Translations under genes and position numbers: made by a program | Assembly: GCF_003259155.1 (NCBI RefSeq) | Contig: NZ_QGMQ01000001.1 | Location: 186,001-250,000, forward strand | Source of the DNA: Marinimicrobium alkaliphilum | Lineage (GTDB): Bacteria; Pseudomonadota; Gammaproteobacteria; Pseudomonadales; Cellvibrionaceae | Length of the DNA: 64,000 bases | Direction: 5' to 3' | Part shown: piece by piece, positions 41,123 to 49,214 of the stretch | Position numbering within the stretch: position 1 is the stretch's first letter | How the letters are laid out: each line of letters begins with the position of its first letter | Notes under the pieces: generated by a model | What the model was told of the DNA's origin: nothing | Seen by the model: the letters and a program-made list of their open reading frames with translations, nothing else | Database searches by the model: none

Positions 41123-43591
41123 TTATTCGTCGTCTTCCGGGGTGATGGACAGAATATAGGCCGCCAATTTTTCTCGGGTTTCCTGGTCCAGGAAGTTATG
41201 GGCGGGCATGGCGTGCTCGCCCCACTTGCCACTGCTGCCGTCGGCGATGGCCTGGGCAATGAAGCCCTTGGGGTCTTCCTGGTCGTTGTACCTCTCCTTG
41301 ATTTGCAGAAGACTTGGGCCCACAGAGGGACCGCGTTCCTGGTGGCAGGCCACGCAACTGGTTTCTCGGGCGGCCGCTTTACCTTCGGCGATCTCAAGCT
41401 GGGCCTCATGCCCGATGCCTTCGGCGGTTACGGCGGGGGCTGGCTCGTCCTCGTTCGCCTCTGCCAGCTCAGCCTCCGCATCGTACTCAATCACACTCAG
41501 CTTGGCGTCTTTGCCACCGGCCCACCACTGGGAGCCGTATTCCAGCACCCACAGGCGGCCATCGGCGGTAATTTTCAGGTCGAGCGGCCCGGCAAAGTCG
41601 ACGGTGGGGGCGAAATCTTCGATTTTCACCACATTGTCGTACTCATCGAGAGTGACGGCCTTGATCCAGCTACGCATAAAGTCGCTGATAATCAGTTTGC
41701 CCTGGTAGTAGGCGGGGTAGGCCAGGTCGCCGGAATCCGGGTAGACGCCCGCCACCAGGGAATTGCGGCCACCCTGGCCCAGTTCGGGGAAGCGCTCGGA
41801 GCGTTCATAGGGGTACCAGATCAGAGCCGGTTGCGCCGGTGGCAGCACCTCTAGGCCGGTATTGCGCGGCGAGAAGTTCTCCGGCGCCAGGGGGTCGAAC
41901 AGCTTGCCGGTGGTTTCCGCCTCATAGTCGTACATGCGGTAGGGGATGTTGTTGCCCACCATGGTGGGCCACCCGAAATTGCCGGCTTCCGTCACTTTAT
42001 TGATTTCATCGTAACCGCGCGGGCCGAACGCGTCCGTGTCTTCCTTGGCGTCGGGGCCAATATCACCGAAATAGAGGGTGTCGGTGCTGTCGTCCACGGC
42101 GATGGTGTAGGGGTTGCGGGTGCCCATCACATAGATTTCGGGGCGGCCCTGTTCCGGGTCGGTGAACAGGTTGCCCTCTGGAATGCTATAGCCGCCGTTC
42201 TGATCCGGCTGGATGCGCAAGATTTTGCCGCGCAGGTCCTGGGTGTTGGCAGCGCTGCGCAGGGCATCGTGATGCTTGCCGTCTTCGGTATTGTTGATCG
42301 GCGCTGAGCCGTTGGACTCGAAGGGGTTGGCGTTGTCCCCCAGGGCGACGAACAGGTTGCCGTGGCGGTCAAATTCTAGGTTGCCACCGGTGTGGCAGCA
42401 GGTGTTATCGTTGGGAATGTCCATAAAAACCTGCTCAGAGTCCATGTCCAGGGTGGTCCCGTTGACCTTGAACTGCGACAGCCGTTGCAGCAGATCGTGT
42501 TCGCCGCTCTCGTCCGGAATGTTGTACATGACGTAGATGAGCTGATTGTCGGCAAAGTCAGGGTCGAAGGCGATCGCAATCAGGCCAAACTCGATATTTT
42601 GGGCCGGCGAGAACACATCAAACTCCGCCATCACGGACAGCTCCTGCGTGGCCACATCCAGCCAGAGCAGTTTGCCCTGGCGCTGGGCAATCATCGCGGC
42701 GCTGTAGTCATCGGTCAGGTCAAAGCTCACCGGTTCGGTCAGGTCATCCACCAGAATGTTGCGCTGGAAGCGGCGCGGGTCGGGCCTCACCCGGGTGTAG
42801 TCCAGCGGTTGACGCTCTGCCAGGGCATACTCGAGTCCACCGTCCAGGTGCGTCAAAAACAGGGGGTGGCTAAAGGTCTCGATGGTGTGGCCGAGGCCCG
42901 TGTAGAACGACCGGCCGCCGTCAAACTCGTGGTACCAGGCGATGGGGTGGTAGGCGCCGTGCTGGCCGCCCTGGTAGCTGCGCTCGTCAAGGGTCAGCAA
43001 GTCCGTGCGCCGGTCCGACAGCGAGGTAAAGTCATACCACTCGTCGGTAAAACGAAACTGCTTGGGCAGCGCTGCGGTCGCGGGGTGATGCGGATTGACC
43101 ACGTTGACCCTGGCTTCCTGCACCGCCGAGGGATCCTCGGGGTGGGATTTGAAAGCCGCCCCCAGCAGCCGCCGGTACCAGTGCCAATCGCTCTCCGTAT
43201 CCGCCGCCGAATGAATACCCACAAAGCCGCCACCCGCCTGGATATAGCGCTCAAATGCCAACCGCTGTTGGTTATTAAAGATCTCCCCGTAGGTGTTCAC
43301 AAACACCACGGCGGCCATTGTCTGGAGCTTCTCGTCGGTGAACACGCTGGCGTCTTCCGTCGCCACGGGTGTCAGGCCGCGCGCCTCCACCAGGTCCGTC
43401 ACCGCTTGGATACCCGCCGGGACCGACTCGTGCTGCCAGTCGGGGGATTTGGAGAAGATCAGCACGGAGGTTAGCCGATCGCCCTGATCCGCGGAAGAGG
43501 CCCCCCGGTCGGAGTCAGAGCAAGCAGCGGTAAGGGCGCCCAGGAGCATCAGGGCGAGAATAGCGAGAATACGAGGGGTCTTCACAGTCAT
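41123..43591 (-). CDS. ThuA domain / PQQ-type sugar dehydrogenase / cytochrome c fusion lipoprotein
   Basis: This 822-residue lipoprotein (lipobox LTAAC) has three domains. Residues about 45-260 are a ThuA-like domain (VLIFSKSPDWQHESVPAG, GGGFVGIHSAADTESDWHWY, ARVNVVNPHHPAT, FYTGLGHT). Residues about 270-700 form a soluble-glucose/sorbosone dehydrogenase-like propeller (FDPDFADNQLIYVMYN, NDNTCCHTGGNLEFD, NFGWPTMVGN). The C-terminal 110 residues hold a class I cytochrome c with CVACH as heme site and Met in HAMPAHNF. It probably oxidises a sugar or polyol in the periplasm. ATG 43591 is selected because an upstream in-frame extension lies within a duplicated non-coding segment. Confidence 0.9.
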   Translation of the reverse strand: MTVKTPRILAILALMLLGALTAACSDSDRGASSADQGDRLTSVLIFSKSPDWQHESVPAGIQAVTDLVEARGLTPVATEDASVFTDEKLQTMAAVVFVNTYGEIFNNQQRLAFERYIQAGGGFVGIHSAADTESDWHWYRRLLGAAFKSHPEDPSAVQEARVNVVNPHHPATAALPKQFRFTDEWYDFTSLSDRRTDLLTLDERSYQGGQHGAYHPIAWYHEFDGGRSFYTGLGHTIETFSHPLFLTHLDGGLEYALAERQPLDYTRVRPDPRRFQRNILVDDLTEPVSFDLTDDYSAAMIAQRQGKLLWLDVATQELSVMAEFDVFSPAQNIEFGLIAIAFDPDFADNQLIYVMYNIPDESGEHDLLQRLSQFKVNGTTLDMDSEQVFMDIPNDNTCCHTGGNLEFDRHGNLFVALGDNANPFESNGSAPINNTEDGKHHDALRSAANTQDLRGKILRIQPDQNGGYSIPEGNLFTDPEQGRPEIYVMGTRNPYTIAVDDSTDTLYFGDIGPDAKEDTDAFGPRGYDEINKVTEAGNFGWPTMVGNNIPYRMYDYEAETTGKLFDPLAPENFSPRNTGLEVLPPAQPALIWYPYERSERFPELGQGGRNSLVAGVYPDSGDLAYPAYYQGKLIISDFMRSWIKAVTLDEYDNVVKIEDFAPTVDFAGPLDLKITADGRLWVLEYGSQWWAGGKDAKLSVIEYDAEAELAEANEDEPAPAVTAEGIGHEAQLEIAEGKAAARETSCVACHQERGPSVGPSLLQIKERYNDQEDPKGFIAQAIADGSSGKWGEHAMPAHNFLDQETREKLAAYILSITPEDDE

Positions 43592-43736
43592 GGGGAGTTC
43601 ACATTGCCTATGGGATGTTATGACTCGCCTGTTTATGGGGTACAAGCTGAGCACCGAAATCGGAAGGGTGTCACTATATACCAGACTTGGGAGGTCTGCG
43701 AGTCCAGATGACTATTACAGGTTGCTCTCTCATTTT
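43370..43736. repeat. Segmental duplication, copy 1 (intact gene 5' end)
   Basis: This segment covers the first 70 or so codons of the ThuA fusion gene plus 145 bases upstream. It recurs at about 46430-46796, shifted by 3060 bases, with near-identity in the signal-peptide and upstream part and more divergence further into the gene. The two copies are direct repeats bracketing the 791-residue lipoprotein gene. Confidence 0.92.
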
Positions 43737-43813
43737 TGATGGTTATAGAGAGCAGGCAATGAGCACTATTCGACAATAGGCCGTGATTTTTTGTAACTCC
43801 GAAAGCAGTACAT

Positions 43814-43837
43814 GCCCCGCTCCTCGGAGCGGGGCTT
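43814..43837. terminator. Terminator-like hairpin between two minus-strand lipoprotein genes
   Basis: GCCCCGCTCC pairs with GGAGCGGGGC around a two- or three-base loop. A short TTT follows on the plus strand and there is no T-tract on the minus strand. It lies 52 bases after the stop of the 791-residue lipoprotein gene and may attenuate read-through into the ThuA gene. Confidence 0.5.
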
Positions 43838-43888
43838 TCCGCCATGCAGGCCATTCAACTAAAGAGCAGAAGCCTTCGCGGAATCGGG

Positions 43889-46264
43889 TCAGTTGAGGGT
43901 GTCTAGAGTTTCTTCCACAAAAACCCCCTCTGGATCGGTGGCGGTAAAGTTTTCATACAATGCTTCGGGGTCGTTAAAAGCGGCTTCCTCGATTTCGATC
44001 GCGATCAGCGCGCCGGGGGCATCATCGGCCGGAAAGCTCACCGTATCATCAGGCCGAGCGTTTTCGCCGTCCTGGTTGATGAGAGCTACCTCGTCCCAGC
44101 GGATTTCCAGCGTCTCACTTTCCGACAGAGGTATTTTGATAACCTCTTCTCCAAGGCGTGAGCCCAGTGTCACCGCTAGCTCCAAGGCCGCATCATTACC
44201 GTCTATCTCTTCAATCAGCTCAACGGCGCCGAACGGTTCTTGCGCGAAGCGACTGACATATTGCAGTTCTGGTTGACTCTCGCCCAGCAGGCTCGAGTCC
44301 AGAGCGAACTCCAGCACTTGACCCAGGGCGAAGCGAGCATTTTCGGCGATGGTCAGGTCGGTGCCAAAGTTGTCGGCGCTGGTGCGGACCCCGATGCCGC
44401 TCGGCGAAATGATAATCTCGTGAGTATCGAAGCGAACCCGTGTGAGGTGCTCGTTGTCGATAGCTCCATTAAACTCGATCAGCCCGAGGTACTCACCCCG
44501 GCCGCTGAGTTCGCTGTAGTGCATTAGATCGCTGCCTTCGGGGCCGGTGCCGGCGGCGCTGCTGAGTACTCGCCAGTCGGTTTGCCAGTCGCCGGGATAG
44601 CCGTCGACTCTGACGAAGTCCGCCGGAGTAATAGCCCGTAGGGTCAGAATGGGTGCTTCGGTTGCCTCGTAGACGGTGATATTCAGCTGCTCCCCCTCAA
44701 CCGTCATTTCGCCAATGACGGTTGCCTGATCCGATAGCCGAACGCCTTCAAACAGAATCCGGTCACCGGTGGGTTCGAAATTCGCCAGTTCGAAATTGGC
44801 ATCGAACGTTAGCTCGACCCAGTCGTCTGGCCTGGCCGGGTTTAACCGCACAACCAGCGGCTCTCCCGCTTTGGACGTGCCCTCTACCCAGAGGTGACGC
44901 TCGGTGGGTACCATGTCGTTGAAGTCGCTGAACAGGGATGTGATCTGATCGTGCTCGGTGACCACTCCATTGGCTAAGTCCACGTCATAAACCATGCCAC
45001 GGAGGTCGGTGTATACAAGGCGACCGCTGATGACCTGTCGGCCATTGGGATTATGAATGTTGGTTCCATGGATGCCGAAGCCTCGACCGCTGAATCCATA
45101 GCTATAAGTGAGAATATTGTTATTGTTTACTGTACCACTGCCAAATACCGCGGTGAGTTCCCCCACCTCTTGTGCTTCTACTTGGCCTGACTCGGATCGG
45201 GTGATCCGAAAGTAGGGGAAGCTCTGCCCTACACCTTGTGTATAGATTGAGTAAACGACATAAATCTGACCGTCGAGGTCGCGAAGAATGGCGCGGGGAG
45301 GGTTATCGGCTCCGACGTCAGTCAGGCTTTGCAACGTCATCAGCTCGTCATTGTCGACGTCGTATGCCAGGTAAACCTGGTTATTATTCTGATTGCTGTA
45401 GCCGCTGAATACCATCAGCGATCCGTCGCCGGACAATTCGAAGTCGGCGACGGTGTGAGTGCTGAACAGGGCTTGGGCGGTGAGGTCCCCGCTTCCCAGA
45501 TTGCTGACGTTAATGATGAGTGGTTGGTTGTTTTGCGCCCAGGGGGAAGGTGCATAGAAGATGTTGCCTTGTGGATCGAAGCGCAAACTATTGTTGAGGT
45601 GGCGGGCTTGCTCATCGTCCCATGGCATATTATGGGCCGGACCAAAGGCTTCCTCAGCCAAATAGGCCAGACCGGTGTCTTTGTTGACCAGCACTCCGAC
45701 CTCTTCCTCCTCAAACCAACGGGCGCTGTCTGGGTCGTTGGCGTCATGCAGCCGTTCGACTCTTATAAGGAGTGCCAAGTAGACGAAGTCAGGGCCTATC
45801 TCTACGATGTTCCGCGCCTGTACGGAGCCCCTCTCAAGCTCTTCGCCGCTCTCGGTATTGAAAGGCACGCGCTCCAGACGACCGTCTTCGGTTACTTTAT
45901 AGAGTGTGTCAGCCTCCAGCTCGTTATGCTCGTTCAATGGGGTCAGGTCCGAATTGACCTCTGGCAGCGTGTTCATCGATTCTGTATGACCCTCAAGGTG
46001 CCGGGTTGGGGGTTCGGCATTGAGATCACCTCCGCCTGTAATGACAAAACCCTGAGCTCCGCTGACACCCAGACTGTGTATTTGACGCGCGACATCCTCG
46101 ACCTCAATAGGGCTTTCATCGCCTGTCCCATTACCCGGATCCGGGCCATTATCCTGGTCTGGCGTCGGCGAGTCGTCGCCACTGTCGCCACCGCCGCATG
46201 CGCTGAATAGCACGCTTGCGGCGAGTATGAGAATCAAAGGCAAGGCTGGAATTCGATGGGTCAT
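43889..46264 (-). CDS. Large lipoprotein of unknown function, probable beta-propeller
   Basis: This 791-residue lipoprotein (lipobox LFSAC followed by GGGDSGDD) has an Asp/Pro/Gly-rich tether. The mature protein is rich in beta-strand signatures with repeated motifs such as DGSLMVFSGY, YLAYDVDNDELM and GRLVYTDLRGMVYDV, suggesting a propeller over residues 100-560. The last 200 residues (from about VDGYPGDWQTDWRVL) resemble the carbohydrate-binding-like or CBM9-like domain that often follows DGxxxDW. I do not recognise a catalytic site. Gene expression should start beyond 46264, where a degenerate copy of another gene's 5' end lies upstream. Confidence 0.75.
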   Translation of the reverse strand: MTHRIPALPLILILAASVLFSACGGGDSGDDSPTPDQDNGPDPGNGTGDESPIEVEDVARQIHSLGVSGAQGFVITGGGDLNAEPPTRHLEGHTESMNTLPEVNSDLTPLNEHNELEADTLYKVTEDGRLERVPFNTESGEELERGSVQARNIVEIGPDFVYLALLIRVERLHDANDPDSARWFEEEEVGVLVNKDTGLAYLAEEAFGPAHNMPWDDEQARHLNNSLRFDPQGNIFYAPSPWAQNNQPLIINVSNLGSGDLTAQALFSTHTVADFELSGDGSLMVFSGYSNQNNNQVYLAYDVDNDELMTLQSLTDVGADNPPRAILRDLDGQIYVVYSIYTQGVGQSFPYFRITRSESGQVEAQEVGELTAVFGSGTVNNNNILTYSYGFSGRGFGIHGTNIHNPNGRQVISGRLVYTDLRGMVYDVDLANGVVTEHDQITSLFSDFNDMVPTERHLWVEGTSKAGEPLVVRLNPARPDDWVELTFDANFELANFEPTGDRILFEGVRLSDQATVIGEMTVEGEQLNITVYEATEAPILTLRAITPADFVRVDGYPGDWQTDWRVLSSAAGTGPEGSDLMHYSELSGRGEYLGLIEFNGAIDNEHLTRVRFDTHEIIISPSGIGVRTSADNFGTDLTIAENARFALGQVLEFALDSSLLGESQPELQYVSRFAQEPFGAVELIEEIDGNDAALELAVTLGSRLGEEVIKIPLSESETLEIRWDEVALINQDGENARPDDTVSFPADDAPGALIAIEIEEAAFNDPEALYENFTATDPEGVFVEETLDTLN

Positions 46265-46340
46265 AAGAGTGTCCTTAACAGGGTTTGTTGTGGCAAGGGC
46301 AGTTCACAAAGATCTCCCTATTCGAACAAATATGTCTAGG

Positions 46341-46650
46341 TTAGCCCTTTCGAATTTGATGGCACATCGCCCAAATGGGTGAAATTGGACAATTCTTGGG
46401 CAAATGGGGCCTGAGCCGAAGAATAGTCGGGGGCAGGCCTTGCGCTTCCACCGAATCCGTCACTGCTGCGACGCCGGCGGGGACGGATGCGTGCTGCCAC
46501 CCGGAGGATTTGGAGAAGATCAGCACAGAGGTCAGCCGATCGTCCTGATCCGCGGAAGAGGCCCCCGGTCGGAGTCAGAGTAAGCAGCGGTAAGGGCGCC
46601 CAGGAGTATCAGGGCGAGAATAGCGAGAATACGAGGGGTCTTCACAGTCA
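46341..46650 (-). pseudogene. Truncated 5' copy of the ThuA fusion gene (segmental duplication, copy 2)
   Basis: The frame from 46650 reads MTVKTPRILAILALILLGAL, nearly identical to the start of the intact gene. A missing C in a run near 46562 shifts the frame, after which homology resumes as VLIFSKSSGWQHASVPAGV (from 46526) and fades within 40 codons. The duplicated block, including non-coding upstream DNA, extends to about 46796. It has no functional protein. The rest of 46265-46895 contains no other gene. Confidence 0.85.
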
Positions 46651-46895
46651 TGGGGAGTTCACATTGCCTATGGGATGTTATGACTCGCCTGTTTATGGGG
46701 TACAAGCTGAGCACCGAAATCGGAAGGCTGTCACTATATACCAGGCTTGGGAAGCCTTAGAGTTGGAGTGACTATTATGGGTTGCTCTCTCATTGATCCA
46801 GCTCCCCCGCCCGAGTATCATGCGGGCCGAAGCCGATGCTACCTATTTCCGCCCACAGGGCCTTAAGAAGTCCATCCTCCAATCCAAGGCACTCC

Positions 46896-47282
46896 ATGAA
46901 AATCATCATCCGCTACTGCTTCCGCGCCGCCCGCCTCATTCTCACCCCAATTATGCTCCTGAGCGAAAAGCTCACCACGCCCAGCCCCCTGCCGCGCAGC
47001 CCAGAAGAGCAGCACGCCCTGGATCAGGCCGCCGACAAGCTGGCCCTCTACCAGTTCAAAGCCTGCCCTTTCTGCATCAAAGTCCGCAAAGAGCTGGCCC
47101 GCCAGGGGCTGAACGTGGAAACCCGAGACGCCCGTAACAACCCCGACCACCGCACCGCCCTCCAGGCTGGCGGCGGCAAGCTCAAAGTGCCCTGCCTGTT
47201 AATTCAGCATGATGACGGTCAGGAGGAATGGCTATATGAATCCACTGCCATCAATAGCTGGTTGCAGGCGCGGTTCGGATAA
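46896..47282 (+). CDS. Membrane-anchored glutaredoxin-like protein
   Basis: This 128-residue protein has a hydrophobic, Arg-flanked N-terminal segment (IIIRYCFRAARLILTPIMLL) and then a thioredoxin-fold domain with the CPFC redox motif (ACPFCIKVRKELARQGL). The cis-Pro region follows (KVPCLLIQ), and the C-terminal YESTAINSWLQARFG is typical of glutaredoxin/GST N-domain proteins. It should exchange disulfides with glutathione at the cytoplasmic face of the membrane. ATG 46896 is used because the upstream extension lies in the duplicated segment. Confidence 0.88.
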   Translation: MKIIIRYCFRAARLILTPIMLLSEKLTTPSPLPRSPEEQHALDQAADKLALYQFKACPFCIKVRKELARQGLNVETRDARNNPDHRTALQAGGGKLKVPCLLIQHDDGQEEWLYESTAINSWLQARFG

Positions 47283-47390
47283 AACGGCGGAGCCCTCCCG
47301 CCGTCATTTTCACAGTAGTGATGCCAGTGGATGGGCAGGTAGCCCAGGGTATAAGCGGCTATAGATTTCCGGCTTTTTTAGTAAAGTAAC

Positions 47391-47462
47391 GATATAAATT
47401 TCATATATCCGGTTATATCTTGTGGAAATGCTGGATCTTTGTAGGTTATTATTCCATATAAT
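47391..47462 (+). promoter_or_regulatory. hipBST promoter and candidate HipB operator
   Basis: An AT-rich stretch precedes hipB. GATATAA (47391-47397) and TTATATC (47413-47419) form an inverted repeat, with TATATCC between them. A TATAAT at 47457-47462 is a plausible -10 element, 29 bases before the hipB ATG. HipB-family proteins repress their own operon by binding such palindromes, so this is a candidate operator; the exact sites are inferred. Confidence 0.5.
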
Positions 47463-47491
47463 AGATACTTACATATTTCTGGTGATTAACG

Positions 47492-47794
47492 ATGGAAGCT
47501 AAGCGCTTAAGCCGGCAGTTGGAGCAGCTGGTCGAATTGGCAAAGGCCCAAGAGGAGGCTTTGGCCCAGTACCGGTCCAAGGGGGCACGGCCACCGGTAC
47601 CCATTGAGCAGGCCGGAAAGGTAATCCGTGAGGCTAGGCTCCGCCAGGGGCTCAAGCAGGTCGACCTTCAGGAGTTGGCGGGCGTGGGCATTACCTCTGT
47701 GGTCAATGTGGAAAACGGGCAGCTATCGGTGCAGCTCGATACACTGAAGCGGCTCGCTGCCGCCCTGGGGCTGAGACTGTACATCGGAGACTAG
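47492..47794 (+). CDS. hipB: HipB, helix-turn-helix regulator of a HipBST module
   Basis: This 100-residue DNA-binding protein has an N-terminal coiled helix (SRQLEQLVELAKAQEEALAQY) and an XRE-type helix-turn-helix (IREARLRQGLKQVDLQELAG, then VVNVENGQLSVQLDTLKRLA, residues about 43-90). It ends LGLRLYIGD, as HipB proteins do. It is expected to repress the operon and bind the toxin complex. The next gene starts one base after its stop. In the three-gene form HipB augments the antitoxin action of HipS. Confidence 0.9.
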   Translation: MEAKRLSRQLEQLVELAKAQEEALAQYRSKGARPPVPIEQAGKVIREARLRQGLKQVDLQELAGVGITSVVNVENGQLSVQLDTLKRLAAALGLRLYIGD

Positions 47795-47795
47795 T

Positions 47796-48131
47796 ATGGC
47801 CAGTGCCGAAAAACGAAAGGCCGAGGTGTACTTTTTGGGGGTGTTCGCCGGCATCCTGGAGGAAACCGACGCTGGGTACCGGTTCACCTATGACCAAGAC
47901 TACCCAGCCAACGGCGGCCGGCCGATAGGGGTCCAGTTTCCGCTCAGCCAAACGGTCTATGAATTTGATCACTTTCCCGGGTACTTCGCCAACCTGGTGT
48001 CCGAGGGCTGGTTACGACGAACCCAATCCCAAACCCAGCGTATTGCCGAAGAGGATCGATTTGGGCTTCTTCTGGCCAATGGCCGTGACCTGGTGGGCGC
48101 GGTCAGCATTATGCCGAGTCATGAACGATGA
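47796..48131 (+). CDS. hipS: HipS, HipA N-terminal-domain antitoxin
   Basis: This 111-residue protein corresponds to the N-subdomain 1 of HipA kinases (Couple_hipA). It contains VYFLGVFAGILEETDAGYRF, then PIGVQFPLSQTVYEF and FFANL-type FPGYFANLVSEGWLRR, ending RDLVGAVSIMP. In single-chain HipA this domain is fused to the kinase. Its separate gene is the hallmark of the HipBST system, where HipS neutralises HipT. Its stop overlaps the hipT start by four bases (ATGA), giving coupled synthesis of antitoxin and toxin. Confidence 0.9.
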   Translation: MASAEKRKAEVYFLGVFAGILEETDAGYRFTYDQDYPANGGRPIGVQFPLSQTVYEFDHFPGYFANLVSEGWLRRTQSQTQRIAEEDRFGLLLANGRDLVGAVSIMPSHER

Positions 48132-49111
48132 GTGAGTATTGTCACATCAGCCTCAAGCCTCTGACGGGTAAAGAGACGCACCCAGGCTACCGGGATACCG
48201 AGTATAAGCGCCTGTTCGGCAGCTTAAAGGTAAAACCTGTGTTGCCGTTTACCCGGGCTGAATTCTTCCAGACCGGCGCCCGGCACACCAAAGGGATGTC
48301 CATCTCCGGTGTTCAAGAGAAGCTCCCGTTGGGGGTGCGCGCCGGTGAGCTGGTACCGGTAGACGAGGGCGGTCTTTACATTCTCAAGCCAAGCCCCGAA
48401 GCCTATCCTCACGCCGCCGAGAACGAACACGCGGGCATGGAATTGAGCCGCCTGGTTGGCATCGAGACCGCACTGTGCGGCCTGGTCCCCTTTAAAGACG
48501 GAGAACTCGCCTATGTGTGCCGCCGGTTTGACCGCGACGCCAAGGGCAATAAGGCGCCCCAGGAGGATCTGCTGCAAGCCGCGGGACTCCCACCCGAGGA
48601 CAAATACCGGCTCAGCTACGAAGAAGCGGGCCACATCATCTCAAAAGCCACCCATGGCAAGCCGGCGCCCGTCCTGGACATGATCAAGCGAGTGATGCTC
48701 GCCTATGTGATGGGGAACGATGACCTGCACCTGAAAAACCTGAGCCTGCGTCGCGCCACAGCTGACGCACTCTACAGCTATTACGATCGACTCACCCCAA
48801 ACTACGACGTTCTGTTCTGCGACGGCTTTGAAGGCATGGCCCGGGACAGCTTTCTGGCACTGGACCTGCTGGCCAACGATGACTTTACGAAGAGCTTCGA
48901 GCGTCTGGGCTTCTATTCCCTGGAGGATTTCATTGAGCTGGGGCGCCGGCTGAAGATTCCAGAGCGAGCGATTGAAAACTTTGCCAGCAAACTGGTCTCT
49001 CTGGAGGACAAGGCGGCCGCCTTGATCCAGAGCTGCTATATGCCGGAGCCTATGCGTGAAAGGGCGGAGGCGGTGTTGCGGGAACGACTTAAGGTCATGA
49101 GTCCAGGCTAA
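48128..49111 (+). CDS. hipT: HipT, serine/threonine kinase toxin
   Basis: This 327-residue HipA-fold kinase lacks the N-terminal subdomain, which is encoded by hipS. Residues 57-64 hold the Gly-rich loop with the SIS motif (Ser58, Ser60), where HipT kinases autophosphorylate. LYILKPSP near residue 87 provides the ATP-binding Lys. The catalytic loop GNDDLHLKN is at 196-204 with Asp199, and the metal Asp227 lies in LTPNYDVLF. The E. coli HipT phosphorylates tryptophanyl-tRNA synthetase; the target here is unknown. A shorter relative lies at 52907-53419. Confidence 0.92.
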   Translation: MSEYCHISLKPLTGKETHPGYRDTEYKRLFGSLKVKPVLPFTRAEFFQTGARHTKGMSISGVQEKLPLGVRAGELVPVDEGGLYILKPSPEAYPHAAENEHAGMELSRLVGIETALCGLVPFKDGELAYVCRRFDRDAKGNKAPQEDLLQAAGLPPEDKYRLSYEEAGHIISKATHGKPAPVLDMIKRVMLAYVMGNDDLHLKNLSLRRATADALYSYYDRLTPNYDVLFCDGFEGMARDSFLALDLLANDDFTKSFERLGFYSLEDFIELGRRLKIPERAIENFASKLVSLEDKAAALIQSCYMPEPMRERAEAVLRERLKVMSPG

Positions 49112-49158
49112 TGTTTGAGGCTCCCATCGATCGTGACCCCACCGATCGCATCGAGCCC

Positions 49159-49192
49159 AAAAAAAAGCCCCACCAGCTTTCGCTGGCGGGGC
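49159..49192 (-). terminator. Rho-independent terminator between hipT and fusA2
   Basis: GCCCCGCCAGC pairs with GCTGGTGGGGC around GAAA on the minus strand, followed by eight T residues. It ends the fusA2 transcript 23 bases after its stop and could also stall read-through from hipT. Confidence 0.94.
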
Positions 49193-49214
49193 TCCGAGTG
49201 ACACCAGTCCGGGG

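Noticed and set aside
46400-46650. A second short secreted ThuA protein
   Set aside because: A single-base deletion in a C run and the loss of homology after about 70 codons mark it as a pseudogene.
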